This document shows positions 9,089 through 17,108 of a DNA stretch of 64,000 nucleotides, piece after piece. The first letter of the stretch is position 1. Every line of letters starts with the position of its first letter. The DNA comes from Collinsella sp. (lineage in GTDB: Bacteria > Actinomycetota > Coriobacteriia > Coriobacteriales > Coriobacteriaceae), in assembly GCA_019414265.1 (NCBI GenBank), contig DXMJ01000008.1, positions 1 through 64,000 of the forward strand, read 5' to 3'. Both the position numbers and the translations under genes were made by a program. Under the pieces are notes generated by a model, which was not told the DNA's origin, made no database searches, and saw nothing but the letters and a program-made list of their open reading frames with translations.

Positions 9089-9940
9089 ATGCTTAATGGG
9101 TGCGCATATATATTGACGGTCGACGTGGGCAACACATTCATTCGCTTTGGCCTGTTTGCCGAGGATTCGGCCGCGGCGCAGGAATGCCCGCTTGCGACGT
9201 GCGAGATCACGACGCCGTCGAGCATCACGGCCGACGAGGCGCGTATGAGGCTCGTACAGGTCATGGGCGCGCTAGCAATCGATGCGGGCATGCCGGGTGT
9301 GCTCGTTCCCGCGGCGGCCGTGCTGAGTTGTGTGGTGCCGGCGCTCGAGCGCCCGTGGAAGGCGGCGCTTTCCCGCACCTGCACGGGGCGCGTGCTCACC
9401 GTGGGGCCGGGCCTCAAGACCGGCATGCCCGTGCACTACGACGATCCGGCCGAGATCGGCCCCGACCGCATCGCCGACGCCGTGGCGGCCCGTGCCGTCT
9501 ACGGCTCTCCGTGCATCGTGATCGACCTGGGCACTACGACCAATATCGAGGTCATCGATGCGCGCGGAACCTTTGTCGGCGGCGTTATCGCGCCGGGTCT
9601 GGCGCTTGGCGCCCGCTCGCTTTCGGCCGCTGCGGCGCGCCTGCCGCAGGTCGAGCCCTCGGCACCCACGCATGTGATCGGTCGCAACACGCGCGAGGCC
9701 ATGCGCTCAGGCGTGGTCTTGGGCGAGGTGGCCCGTATCGACGGCATGCTCGACATGGTGCTTGCCGAGATGCGCGCGACCAAGGCGGCGGGGGAGGGCA
9801 GCGTGCCCATCGTCATCACCGGCGACGATGCCGAGGCGCTCGCGGCGTTGGTCGGCCACAGCCTGACGGTCGATGACGCGTTGACGCTTCGCGGCCTGGC
9901 CGAGCTCTACCACATCAATCAAAAGCCCCGTCGCGCGTAG
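9089..9940 (+). CDS. coaX: type III pantothenate kinase
   Basis: Phosphorylates pantothenate, the first step of coenzyme A synthesis. The 283-residue protein belongs to the ASKHA fold: LTVDVGNTFIRFG at residues 9-21 is the phosphate-1 motif. EIGPDRIADAVAA near residue 121 corresponds to the usual GADR motif, and VIDLGTTTNIEVID near residue 144 to the phosphate-2 motif. GGVIAPGLALGARSL follows. Length is typical of CoaX. The start at 9089 is chosen because GAAAGGAG lies 8 bases upstream and the protein begins directly at the family's N terminus; an upstream in-frame ATG would run through the repeat. CoaX enzymes typically need a monovalent cation and resist CoA feedback. The dCMP deaminase gene follows by 83 bases. 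Confidence 0.93.
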   Translation: MLNGCAYILTVDVGNTFIRFGLFAEDSAAAQECPLATCEITTPSSITADEARMRLVQVMGALAIDAGMPGVLVPAAAVLSCVVPALERPWKAALSRTCTGRVLTVGPGLKTGMPVHYDDPAEIGPDRIADAVAARAVYGSPCIVIDLGTTTNIEVIDARGTFVGGVIAPGLALGARSLSAAAARLPQVEPSAPTHVIGRNTREAMRSGVVLGEVARIDGMLDMVLAEMRATKAAGEGSVPIVITGDDAEALAALVGHSLTVDDALTLRGLAELYHINQKPRRA

Positions 9941-10023
9941 CGATGGGGGCGGTGGAACAAAAACGTCTCCACCTTTCACCTGCTACAATGGGTCAAACTA
10001 TTGCGATTTCGGAGGTGTCTGCC

Positions 10024-10548
10024 ATGTCGGACGATCTTCATCAAACTGCGTCGGGCAAGCGCCGCGACGTTATTAGCTGGGACGAGTTCTTTATGAGCGT
10101 GGCCATCGCCGCGCAGCGCCGCAGCAAAGATCCCAATACGCAGGTGGGCGCGTGCATCGCCAGCACCAACCACCGCATCCTTTCGGTGGGCTACAACGGT
10201 ACGCCCTCGGCACTCAACGACGACTTTTTTCCGTGGGGCACGAGCGATGACCCGCTGCAGGACAAGCATAACTACGTAGTCCATGCCGAAGCCAACGCCG
10301 TGCTCAACTACCGCGGCTCGCTCAAAGACCTTGAGGGTTCCACGGTCTACGTCACGCTGTTCCCGTGTCATGACTGCGCCAAGATCCTGGCGCAGGTGGG
10401 CGTGGGCGAGGTTGTCTACCTGGACAATAAGTACGCCGACACCGACGACGGCCGCATCAGCCGTCGCATTCTCGACTCCTGCGGCATTAGCTACCGCCAG
10501 GTTATCGTCGATGTCCACATCGGCACCGGGGAACAAACTCAGCAGTAG
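10024..10548 (+). CDS. dCMP/deoxycytidylate deaminase family protein (ComEB-like)
   Basis: A 174-residue zinc-dependent cytidine/deoxycytidylate deaminase. The zinc ligands are visible: HAEANAVLNY at residue 87 (His ligand plus catalytic Glu) and PCHDCAKIL at residue 114 (two Cys). The N terminus, WDEFFMSVAIAAQRRSKDPN and NTQVGACI, matches ComEB/dCMP deaminases, which convert dCMP to dUMP to supply dTMP synthesis. The start at 10024 has CGGAGGTG nine bases before it. The coaX gene lies upstream and nifU-like downstream; no functional link to either is evident. The 3' gap contains a reversed copy of the 30-bp dispersed element. Confidence 0.9.
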   Translation: MSDDLHQTASGKRRDVISWDEFFMSVAIAAQRRSKDPNTQVGACIASTNHRILSVGYNGTPSALNDDFFPWGTSDDPLQDKHNYVVHAEANAVLNYRGSLKDLEGSTVYVTLFPCHDCAKILAQVGVGEVVYLDNKYADTDDGRISRRILDSCGISYRQVIVDVHIGTGEQTQQ

Positions 10549-10583
10549 CGGCAGCGTGTGCTAGCGCCGGGCGTCGGCAAAAG

Positions 10584-10613
10584 CAGCTAAAAAAGCCCCG
10601 TCCCAAATTGACT
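10584..10613 (-). repeat. dispersed 30-bp element, copy 2
   Basis: CAGCTAAAAAAGCCCCGTCC and the adjoining CAAATTGACT are the reverse complement of copy 1 with few changes. It lies in the gap between the deaminase and nifU-like genes. Confidence 0.8.
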
Positions 10614-10725
10614 GCTCGTGAAAGTCGTGTCCGCACGCATGGCTGGCGCCTAAGCGGGTACATGGCTGTAGTAACATAGCCCCTGTCCGCGGGCGTGCCC
10701 GCGTTATTGTGAGAAAGGAGCCCCT

Positions 10726-11004
10726 GTGGCTGTTAACGAAGAGCTGCTTAAGAAGGTTCTTGAGGAGATCCGCCCCAACCTGCAGGCTGACGGCGGCGAT
10801 ATGGAGTATGTGGGCGTCGACGACGAGGGCGTCGTCCAGCTTGAGCTTCAGGGTGCCTGCGCCGGCTGCCCTATGAGCGCACTGACCCTGTCCATGGGTA
10901 TCGAGCGTATTCTCAAGGAGCACGTACCCGGCGTTACCCGTGTCGAGCAGGTCAATGCCTCCGGCGAGACCGAGGACCTGTACGACGAGTACGCGCCGTT
11001 CTAA
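10726..11004 (+). CDS. NifU-like C-terminal domain protein (Fe-S cluster scaffold)
   Basis: A 92-residue stand-alone NifU C-terminal (Nfu) domain. The cluster-binding CAGC motif is at residues 45-48 inside LQGACAGCPMSALTLSMGIE, and the N-terminal half has the family pattern VLEEIRPNLQADGGDMEYVG. Such proteins bind a [4Fe-4S] cluster between two monomers and deliver it to target enzymes in the cytoplasm. Translation starts at GTG, with GAAAGGAG 7 bases upstream. No SUF genes are adjacent. Confidence 0.92.
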   Translation: MAVNEELLKKVLEEIRPNLQADGGDMEYVGVDDEGVVQLELQGACAGCPMSALTLSMGIERILKEHVPGVTRVEQVNASGETEDLYDEYAPF

Positions 11005-11113
11005 GATGCGAAAGCTGCGGACGGCGTACTCCGCATAGACGTTACGCCCAAATATGCGGCTGCGAGCGAAAGGCCCGCGGCCGCATTTGTATGTAGGGAG
11101 TAGGAGGGTCGAC

Positions 11114-11935
11114 ATGCTCAACGACCTCTACCATATGCTTGATCCCGTCGCCATTTCGGCGGGGCCCATCACCATCTACTGGTACGGCTTGGCCTATGTG
11201 GTCGGAGCTCTGCTCACGGCGGTCGTCATGTACCGCACACAGCGCCGTTGGGGTTTCGATATTACAGGCGACGACCTGACAAGCGTCGTGGTCGGCGTGG
11301 TCTTTGGCCTTATCATCGGCGCCCGCCTGTTCTACGTCATCTTTTACGGCGACGGCTACTACTGGGTACATCCGCTCGAGATCTTTGCCACCAACGAGGG
11401 CGGCATGAGCTTTCATGGCGGCCTGGTGGGCGGCATCATCGGTGGCGCGCTCGTGTGCCGTATGTACAAGCTCGATGCCTGGACTATCGCCGACCTTGCC
11501 GTTATCGGTGCTCCGCTGGCCCTGTGCCTGGGGCGCTGCGCCAACTTTGTCAACGGCGAGCTGTGGGGCAAGCCGACCGATCTGCCCTGGGGTGTGATCT
11601 TCGGCGGCGCCGCGGGCGATATGCCACGTCACCCCTCCCAGCTCTACGAGGCATTTCTCGAGGGCATTGTGCTCTTCTGCATTCTGCAGGTGTTCAGCCG
11701 CAAAAAACCGCTGCTGCCCCAGGGTACGTTTATGGGCGTGTTTGTGATGGGTTACGGCATCGTCCGCTTCCTCGTTGAGTTTGTGCGCGTGCCCGATGCC
11801 CAGCTGGGCTATCTGCTGGGCGGCGTCATCACCATGGGTCAGCTGCTGAGCCTGCCGCTCGTAATCGCAGGACTGGCGCTCATCATCTTCGCCCGACACC
11901 GCAATCGCCCCCAGCGCATCTACCTCGACGCCTAG
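11114..11935 (+). CDS. lgt: prolipoprotein diacylglyceryl transferase
   Basis: Transfers diacylglycerol from phosphatidylglycerol to the lipobox Cys of prolipoproteins in the cytoplasmic membrane. The 273-residue sequence has about seven membrane segments and the Lgt blocks: YWYGLAYVVGALL near the N terminus, MSFHGGLVGGIIGG with the essential His, GRCANFVNGELWGKPTDLPW, and RHPSQLYEAFLEG. The start at 11114 (MLNDLYH) follows TAGGAGGG at good spacing; the upstream in-frame ATG at 11054 has no such site. A hairpin with the GGGACAGG loop begins 12 bases after the stop codon and ends in GTTTTG, so it probably terminates this gene. Confidence 0.95.
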   Translation: MLNDLYHMLDPVAISAGPITIYWYGLAYVVGALLTAVVMYRTQRRWGFDITGDDLTSVVVGVVFGLIIGARLFYVIFYGDGYYWVHPLEIFATNEGGMSFHGGLVGGIIGGALVCRMYKLDAWTIADLAVIGAPLALCLGRCANFVNGELWGKPTDLPWGVIFGGAAGDMPRHPSQLYEAFLEGIVLFCILQVFSRKKPLLPQGTFMGVFVMGYGIVRFLVEFVRVPDAQLGYLLGGVITMGQLLSLPLVIAGLALIIFARHRNRPQRIYLDA

Positions 11936-11946
11936 CCACCACATGT

Positions 11947-11983
11947 CACCACAAGGGGGACAGGCACCTTTGTGGTGGTTTTG
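11947..11983 (+). terminator. GGGACAGG-loop hairpin after lgt (probable terminator)
   Basis: CACCACAA / TTGTGGTG stem with loop GGGGGACAGGCACCT, then GTTTTG. The loop matches five other hairpins in the window although the stem differs. Confidence 0.65.
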
Positions 11984-12007
11984 CCGGGCAACGATGACAG
12001 AACCGTA

Positions 12008-12065
12008 ACGTTTCCCCAGATAAAACCTGCCAAAATAAACCTGTCCCTTTTTGGCAGGTTTCTAG
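12008..12065 (-). repeat. dispersed hairpin repeat AACCTGCCAAAA...TTTTGGCAGGTT, minus-strand copy
   Basis: Read on the minus strand this is AACCTGCCAAAA, loop AGGGACAGGTTTA, then TTTTGGCAGGTTTT and ATCTGGGGAAACGT. Two other near-identical copies follow the Asp23 gene (16900) and rph (43794). Here it sits upstream of the large membrane protein gene in reverse orientation. Confidence 0.85.
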
Positions 12066-12081
12066 AAAGGCTATTCGGACT

Positions 12082-14265
12082 GTGAAGGATTCCGACCTCT
12101 CCACAACGGCTGCGCGCGACGCTGCCCGCATCGTCTGGTTTAAGCGCTACCCCGCCAAGCAGACGCTCATCGCATTTCTGCTCGCGCTGTTGGCGACCAC
12201 AGCGTTTTCCATCGATCCCGCCCCGGTGTCGAGCAACGCAGTCTTGGCGATTGACCCCAAAGCCTCGGGCATGCTGTACGTGTGCTACGAGGTGCTCCTC
12301 TCATTTGCCGGCCATACCGACGCGGTCATGCTGCTTGCGCTTGCCTGCCTGCTCACGCTGCCGTTTCGCTACGTGTTCTTTGGCCGTGGCGACACCTGGC
12401 GCCCATCGATTATTCTGCCGTCGCTGTTTTTCGCCATCTGCATGGTGTTCGGCCGCAGCTACGACCTCACCGACTCGGCCGAGATTGTTCTTGGCGACAA
12501 GGCCCGCATCATCTGCGCCTGGATTGGCGGCGCGGGCTGGATGCTCCTAGCGATCGTGGCCTTCTACCTTGCCTTTGAGTGCCTGGATTGGCTGAGCTCT
12601 CGGCGCATCCCGTTTTCCGAGGCGCACTTTGGCCGCATATGGCGTGTGGCTCACGCCGTGCTCTCGGTCCATCCCTTTGCCGGGCCCTTCCTGGTGTTTA
12701 TGATCGCCTGGGCGCCCACGCTCATCGCTTCGCTGCCCGGCCTTTTTATGGGGGACACCGGCGCGCAGATTCGTCAGTGGTTCAACTATCCCAACGGCAC
12801 GAGCGACTACCTACGCCTGCTCAATCCTAATGTGTTGCTCAACGGGCATCATCCCGTAGTGCACACGGCCATTATCGGCTCGTGCGTTCAGCTGGGGCTT
12901 TCGCTGTTCAACAGCGCTAACGCGGGCCTCATCATCTATACCTGCGCTCAATTTGTCATCACGGCTGCCTGCATGGCCTATTCCATTTCGTCGCTGCGCA
13001 AACTGGGCGTGAGCCTGCCGGTTCGCGGTGCGATCCTGCTGTTCTTTGCGTTTATGCCGATGTTCTCTAACTACGCGGCCCTGCTTACCAAAGACGTGCT
13101 CTTTGCCGACGCGTTTTTGGTGCTGCTGGTACAGACCGTCAAGCTCGTGGCATGTGGCTTGCCCCGTCGTGATGCCAATGCCGAGCGTGCGGGCGAACAG
13201 AGGCCCGTGCTCTTTGCGCGCCACGACTGGCTGTTGCTTGCGCTGGCTGCCATGGGTTCCACGTTTTTGCGCAATGGCGGTCTGGTCTTTCCGTTGGCGG
13301 CCTGCGTGATTGCGGCGGCGTTTTGCGCATGGGACGTGCATGTGGCTCGTCGTGCAGCCAAGCAGGCTGGTGCTGCGCCTTCGGGCGCCATCCCGCGTTT
13401 CCGCTGGGTGGGAGTTCTTGCGGTGCTTGCTCTCTGCCTTGCCTCTAATATGTACTTCACCAAGGTCTTTATGCCGGCGCACGATATCACGCCTGGTTCC
13501 AAGCGCGAAATCCTCTCGATTCCGTTCCAACAGACGGCTCGTTTCGTCCAAAAGCACGACGGCCTCAACTCGGGCGTCAACCCCACGGTAAAGGAGGACG
13601 GCACCATCGTGGAGGCTCCTTGCGACGGCTTGGTGACCGACGAGGAGCACGCCGTGATCGACCGGGTGCTCAAGTACGAGAATCTGGGCCGCCGTTACAA
13701 CCCGGATAAGTCGGATGCCGTCAAGAACTGCTTTAACGAGTACGCCTCGCAGGAGGACATCAAGGCCTATTTTGAGGTCTGGGCGCAGATGTTCAAAAAG
13801 GATCCCGAGTGCTATATCTCGGCGCTCATCAATAACTATTACGGCTACTTTTATCCGAGCGCGCGCGATGCCTGGGTCTACAGCACGGCGCGTAGTGCCG
13901 AGATCATGGCGCGTCCCGACAACCTCAAGTACTTCGACTTCCATCCGGTTGACAGCAACGTGGTGCGCTGGTGCGACCACCTGATCAATCTGTACCGTGT
14001 GGCGGTGCAGCGCATCCCGTTTATTTCGCTCACCATGAGCTCGGCCACCTATGTGTGGATTATGATCGCCGTGGTGGTCTACCTGCTGCGTCGTCATTCA
14101 TGGCGTGCGCTGGCGATCTGGGTGCCGCTGTTGGGCGTGCTCGCCGTGTGCCTGATTGGTCCCTGCAACGGTTCGACCTATATGCGCTACCTGTATCCGG
14201 TCATCGCCTGCATGCCCTTCGCCATCGGCGCCACCGTCACCTGCAGTGACTTCCTCTGGTCCTAA
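12082..14265 (+). CDS. large polytopic membrane protein (DUF6020-like)
   Basis: A 727-residue protein with a dozen or more membrane segments and a soluble region at about residues 470-630. It resembles DUF6020-type membrane proteins of actinobacteria and has the overall build of GT-C membrane glycosyltransferases. The conserved block after the first membrane spans, MGDTGAQIRQWFNYP and LLNGHHPVVHTAIIG, contains acidic and His residues in a loop as GT-Cs do. A catalytic role is inference only; the family name is from memory of similar proteins. Translation starts at GTG (MKDSDL) with AGAAAGG 12 bases upstream. A hairpin repeat sits immediately downstream of the stop. Envelope polysaccharide synthesis is one plausible role. 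Confidence 0.75.
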   Translation: MKDSDLSTTAARDAARIVWFKRYPAKQTLIAFLLALLATTAFSIDPAPVSSNAVLAIDPKASGMLYVCYEVLLSFAGHTDAVMLLALACLLTLPFRYVFFGRGDTWRPSIILPSLFFAICMVFGRSYDLTDSAEIVLGDKARIICAWIGGAGWMLLAIVAFYLAFECLDWLSSRRIPFSEAHFGRIWRVAHAVLSVHPFAGPFLVFMIAWAPTLIASLPGLFMGDTGAQIRQWFNYPNGTSDYLRLLNPNVLLNGHHPVVHTAIIGSCVQLGLSLFNSANAGLIIYTCAQFVITAACMAYSISSLRKLGVSLPVRGAILLFFAFMPMFSNYAALLTKDVLFADAFLVLLVQTVKLVACGLPRRDANAERAGEQRPVLFARHDWLLLALAAMGSTFLRNGGLVFPLAACVIAAAFCAWDVHVARRAAKQAGAAPSGAIPRFRWVGVLAVLALCLASNMYFTKVFMPAHDITPGSKREILSIPFQQTARFVQKHDGLNSGVNPTVKEDGTIVEAPCDGLVTDEEHAVIDRVLKYENLGRRYNPDKSDAVKNCFNEYASQEDIKAYFEVWAQMFKKDPECYISALINNYYGYFYPSARDAWVYSTARSAEIMARPDNLKYFDFHPVDSNVVRWCDHLINLYRVAVQRIPFISLTMSSATYVWIMIAVVVYLLRRHSWRALAIWVPLLGVLAVCLIGPCNGSTYMRYLYPVIACMPFAIGATVTCSDFLWS

Positions 14266-14266
14266 C

Positions 14267-14299
14267 TTGGTGCATTGGGGTCAGGTCTCTTTGCACCAA
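14267..14299 (+). repeat. GGGACAGG-type loop hairpin, stem TTGGTGCA
   Basis: TTGGTGCA and TGCACCAA flank a loop reading TTGGGGTCAGGTCTCTT. It begins one base after the stop codon. The same stem, with a closer loop match, occurs after the ThrE-like gene at 51405. Confidence 0.75.
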
Positions 14300-14430
14300 A
14301 GGGGGCATCATCACGACGCCTTCATTTTTTTGTTTATCTCACAGGCCAGTAGGTATATCATTTATAGCGTTTGTTTATATTGCCCGAGCATTCGCGCTGG
14401 GCTTTAGGTCGAAACCGATAGGAGACACGT

Positions 14431-15237
14431 ATGTCCGGACACTCTAAGTGGGCCACAACCAAGCATCGTAAGGGCGCGCAGGACGCCAAGCGTTCCGCCC
14501 TCTTCTCCAAGCTCAGCCGCAACATCACCGTTGCTGCCCGTCTCGGCGGCGACCCGCTGCCCGAGAACAACGCCAGCCTCGCCGCTGCCGTTGCCAAGGC
14601 TAAGGCTCAGTCCATGCCTAAGGACAAGATCAAGTCTGCTATCGATAAGGCCTTTGGTTCGGGTGCCGACGCCGCCGTCTATGAGAACATCGTGTACGAG
14701 GGTTACGGTCCCGCCGGTGTCGCCGTCTACGTCGACTGCCTGACCGACAACCGCAACCGCACCGCTGCCGACGTCCGTTCCGCCTTCTCCCACGCTGGTG
14801 GCAACCTGGGCACCTCCGGTTCCGTCGCCTTCCAGTTTGAGCGCAAGGGCCAGATCGTCGTTGCCAAGGAGATCCTGGACGAGAACGCCAAGAAGGAGAC
14901 CATGATCGCCAACGGTGCTGCCGGTGACGAGGATGAGTTCATGATGGCGATCGCCGAGGCCGGTGGTGAGGACTACGAGGACGCCGGCGAGGAGTGGATC
15001 GTCTGGACCGCTGCCAACGACGTCATGGCTGTCTCCAAGGCACTCGAGGAGCAGGGCGTCCAGGTCAAGGGCTCCGAGACCACCATGGTTCCGACCACTC
15101 CGACCGAGGTCTCCGGTGCCGACGCCAAGAAGGTTCAGCGCCTCATCGACCGTCTTGAGGAGCTCGACGACGTCCAGGACGTCTACAGCACCATGGACAT
15201 GACCGACGAGGTCATCGCTGCCCTCGAGGAGGAGTAG
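14431..15237 (+). CDS. YebC/PmpR family protein (TACO1-like)
   Basis: A 268-residue protein with the invariant YebC opening MSGHSKWATTKHRKGAQDAK, then AVAKAKAQSMPKDKIKSAID, YEGYGPAGVAVYVDCLTDN and GGNLGTSGSVAFQF. YebC proteins were described as DNA-binding regulators (PmpR). More recent work on the family shows that members aid ribosomes on difficult sequences such as polyproline. Which applies here cannot be told from sequence. The ATG at 14431 has ATAGGAGA 7 bases upstream. The gene uses a narrow, C-ending codon set like groEL, which suggests high expression. It is monocistronic and followed by a terminator. Confidence 0.95.
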   Translation: MSGHSKWATTKHRKGAQDAKRSALFSKLSRNITVAARLGGDPLPENNASLAAAVAKAKAQSMPKDKIKSAIDKAFGSGADAAVYENIVYEGYGPAGVAVYVDCLTDNRNRTAADVRSAFSHAGGNLGTSGSVAFQFERKGQIVVAKEILDENAKKETMIANGAAGDEDEFMMAIAEAGGEDYEDAGEEWIVWTAANDVMAVSKALEEQGVQVKGSETTMVPTTPTEVSGADAKKVQRLIDRLEELDDVQDVYSTMDMTDEVIAALEEE

Positions 15238-15306
15238 CGCCCGCACGGATTGAGCCGTGCATATCTGGGCATAATGAAGCGAGCATGCAAGCCTCGTGGA
15301 ATAGAT

Positions 15307-15350
15307 GAGCCGGATCCGCGTGCATGAGGCACCGGACCCGGCTCTTTTAT
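15307..15350 (+). terminator. terminator after the yebC-like gene
   Basis: GAGCCGGATCCG pairs with CGGACCCGGCTC (one mismatch) and is followed by TTTTAT. The trailing TATAAT (about 15348-15353) could also serve as a -10 box for the amaP-like operon that starts 50 bases on, but no convincing -35 box is seen. Confidence 0.8.
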
Positions 15351-15403
15351 AATGATGCGAATCGTTTTGCATTCTGTGGATCGAGATTTGAAGGGAGCGC
15401 TGC

Positions 15404-15949
15404 ATGCGCGTGCTCAAACGAGCCCTGGCGATCGTGTATCTTGCCTCCGCCGTCGTGGCGCTGGGTACGTTAGTCTGCCAGTTTTGGGGGCCATATACCT
15501 ATCGCTTTATGCTGCTGATGCGCGATCCGCTGCCTCGCATCGTTGTTACGGCGTGCGGCGGTGTCGTGGCGCTCGGCGTGCTCGTGGGTTTCTTCCGCCT
15601 GATGTTTGCTCGTCGCGAGCCGTCCTGCGTGCATCCGGCGGGGGAGCGCAATATCGAGGTCACGCTCGCTGCCCTCTCCTCGTGTGCCCGCACCGCGGCA
15701 GAGCGCGACGACCGAGTGATGATCGAGCATGTCGAGGCGCGCGTGCAGGGCTCCGACGAATCGCACGTCCGTTTTAAGGTTGACGCCATCGCGCTCGACG
15801 ACCGGGACGTGGCCTCCCTTGCAGCCGCGATGCAGCAACGTATCGAGGAGGCCTGCGACACTATGCTCGGCACGCCGGGCACGACTGCGCGCGTTCGTTT
15901 TTTGCCGTCCAAGACTACCGTCCAGACCGTGGAGGTTTCCGGTGAGTGA
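15404..15949 (+). CDS. amaP: alkaline shock response membrane anchor-like protein (AmaP)
   Basis: A 181-residue protein with two membrane helices at about residues 7-28 and 43-65, then a cytoplasmic domain related to Asp23/AmaP. In staphylococci AmaP anchors Asp23 at the membrane. The ATG at 15404 follows GAAGGGAGC. The stop overlaps the next gene's GTG start by 8 bases, and a DUF2273 gene and an Asp23/Gls24 gene follow directly. That gene order is the standard envelope-stress cluster and supports the call more strongly than sequence alone. Confidence 0.8.
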   Translation: MRVLKRALAIVYLASAVVALGTLVCQFWGPYTYRFMLLMRDPLPRIVVTACGGVVALGVLVGFFRLMFARREPSCVHPAGERNIEVTLAALSSCARTAAERDDRVMIEHVEARVQGSDESHVRFKVDAIALDDRDVASLAAAMQQRIEEACDTMLGTPGTTARVRFLPSKTTVQTVEVSGE

Positions 15950-16319
15950 TACCAATCAAGACAAGACCGCCCGCACGCCGCGCCTGACTATCGATCAGAG
16001 CGCCGCGCCGGCAGGCGAGGTCGTCGATCCCAAGGTAGAGGGTACCGAGTCACATGACGCGGTCGCCGATGATTTTGATGAGGCCATGGGTCTCATCAAG
16101 GGTACGGGGGCAGCCATCTGGAGCTATGCCGTCCGTCATCCCAACACCACGCTTGGAGCCGTCGCTGGTTTTGTGCTCGCCGTGCTGGTGCTCACGCTCG
16201 GCCTGTGGGATACGCTCGTCATCGCTTTCTTTGTGCTGATCGGCGCCGTGATTGGCCAGATCCGCGACGGCGAGAACGGGATCGTCAACTTCTTCGGCCG
16301 TCTGCTTAGCGGCCGCTAG
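15942..16319 (+). CDS. DUF2273 family small membrane protein
   Basis: A 125-residue protein: a disordered N-terminal half, then two closely spaced membrane helices (TTLGAVAGFVLAVLVLTLGL and LVIAFFVLIGAVIGQIRDG). The IGQIRDG end before a short tail is the DUF2273 pattern. The start is GTG at 15942, with GGAGG 6 bases upstream, overlapping the amaP-like stop by 8 bases and so translationally coupled. DUF2273 proteins always accompany Asp23/AmaP genes; their biochemical role is not established. Confidence 0.85.
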   Translation: MSDTNQDKTARTPRLTIDQSAAPAGEVVDPKVEGTESHDAVADDFDEAMGLIKGTGAAIWSYAVRHPNTTLGAVAGFVLAVLVLTLGLWDTLVIAFFVLIGAVIGQIRDGENGIVNFFGRLLSGR

Positions 16320-16363
16320 CATGTATTCGACCGCCGCGTGTGCGGTGGGCATAAGGAGGAACC

Positions 16364-16885
16364 ATGGCTTTTAACACGAAGGTCGATGTGGCCGATACCG
16401 AGCTCGAGGTAGACGAGACCGTCACCGCCGAGGCCGAGGACGTAACGCTCGAGGACGAGGCGCTCGTCGAGGCCGAACCCGCCGACGATGCGGACGAGGA
16501 TGATGGGGAAGCGGACGAGTCCGAGGACTCGCTGACCTATTCCAACGGTGTGATCGAGAAGATCGTCGCCATGGCCACCCGCGAGGTACCGCACGTCCTG
16601 GGCATGAAGGGCAACCTCATGCACTTTGTGCAGGAGCAGTTTGGTGCCGAGAATCTGACCAAGGGCGTGACAGTCGAGGTCACCGATGACAACCGCGTGG
16701 TCGTTAACATTTCCGTCATTATCGAGTACGGCGCCTATGCGCCCGCGATTTTCGACGACGTTAAGGCGCGCGTGACCGAGCGTCTGGCTGCGATGACCGG
16801 CCTTGAGGTGGCAGGCGTCAACCTGCGCATCGAGGATGTCATCACCCCCGAGGAGTACGAGCACCGCACCAACCAGCACGAGTAA
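16364..16885 (+). CDS. Asp23/Gls24 family envelope stress protein
   Basis: A 173-residue soluble protein. Residues 1-55 are extremely acidic. The Asp23/Gls24 domain follows: YSNGVIEKIVAMATREVPHV, then VTVEVTDDNRVVVNISVIIEYG and VAGVNLRIEDVITPE at the end. In Gram-positive bacteria these proteins coat the inner face of the membrane and respond to alkaline or cell-wall stress. A strong AAGGAGG precedes the ATG at 16364. It is the last gene of the three-gene cluster; the GGGACAGG-loop hairpin repeat follows 14 bases after the stop. The acidic N-terminal extension is longer than in staphylococcal Asp23. Confidence 0.9.
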   Translation: MAFNTKVDVADTELEVDETVTAEAEDVTLEDEALVEAEPADDADEDDGEADESEDSLTYSNGVIEKIVAMATREVPHVLGMKGNLMHFVQEQFGAENLTKGVTVEVTDDNRVVVNISVIIEYGAYAPAIFDDVKARVTERLAAMTGLEVAGVNLRIEDVITPEEYEHRTNQHE

Positions 16886-16899
16886 CCTACCAAAAAGGT

Positions 16900-16938
16900 A
16901 ACCTGCCAAAAAGGGACAGGTTTATTTTGGCAGGTTTT
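16900..16938 (+). repeat. dispersed hairpin repeat AACCTGCCAAAA...TTTTGGCAGGTT, copy after the Asp23 gene
   Basis: A 12-bp perfect stem with loop AGGGACAGGTTTA, then TTATCTGCGAAAACGTC. The copy at 43794 is identical over about 40 bases. The T run after the stem means it could also terminate transcription. Confidence 0.85.
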
Positions 16939-16952
16939 ATCTGCGAAAACGT

Positions 16953-16998
16953 CAAACGGCCGGTCGCACGGATGTATGTGCGGCCGGCCGTTATTTGT
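16953..16998 (+). terminator. probable second terminator of the Asp23 operon
   Basis: AACGGCCGGTCGCAC pairs with GTGCGGCCGGCCGTT (one mismatch) and is followed by ATTTGTAT. Confidence 0.65.
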
Positions 16999-17108
16999 AT
17001 GCCCCCGATGTAGGCATACCGCTCGTCTAACTAGGGGTTGCAATCGTCACGTTCCGCGTTACCCTAATGGGCGCATTGTTTCCAAATTGTTAACGAGGGG
17101 TTGCCGTA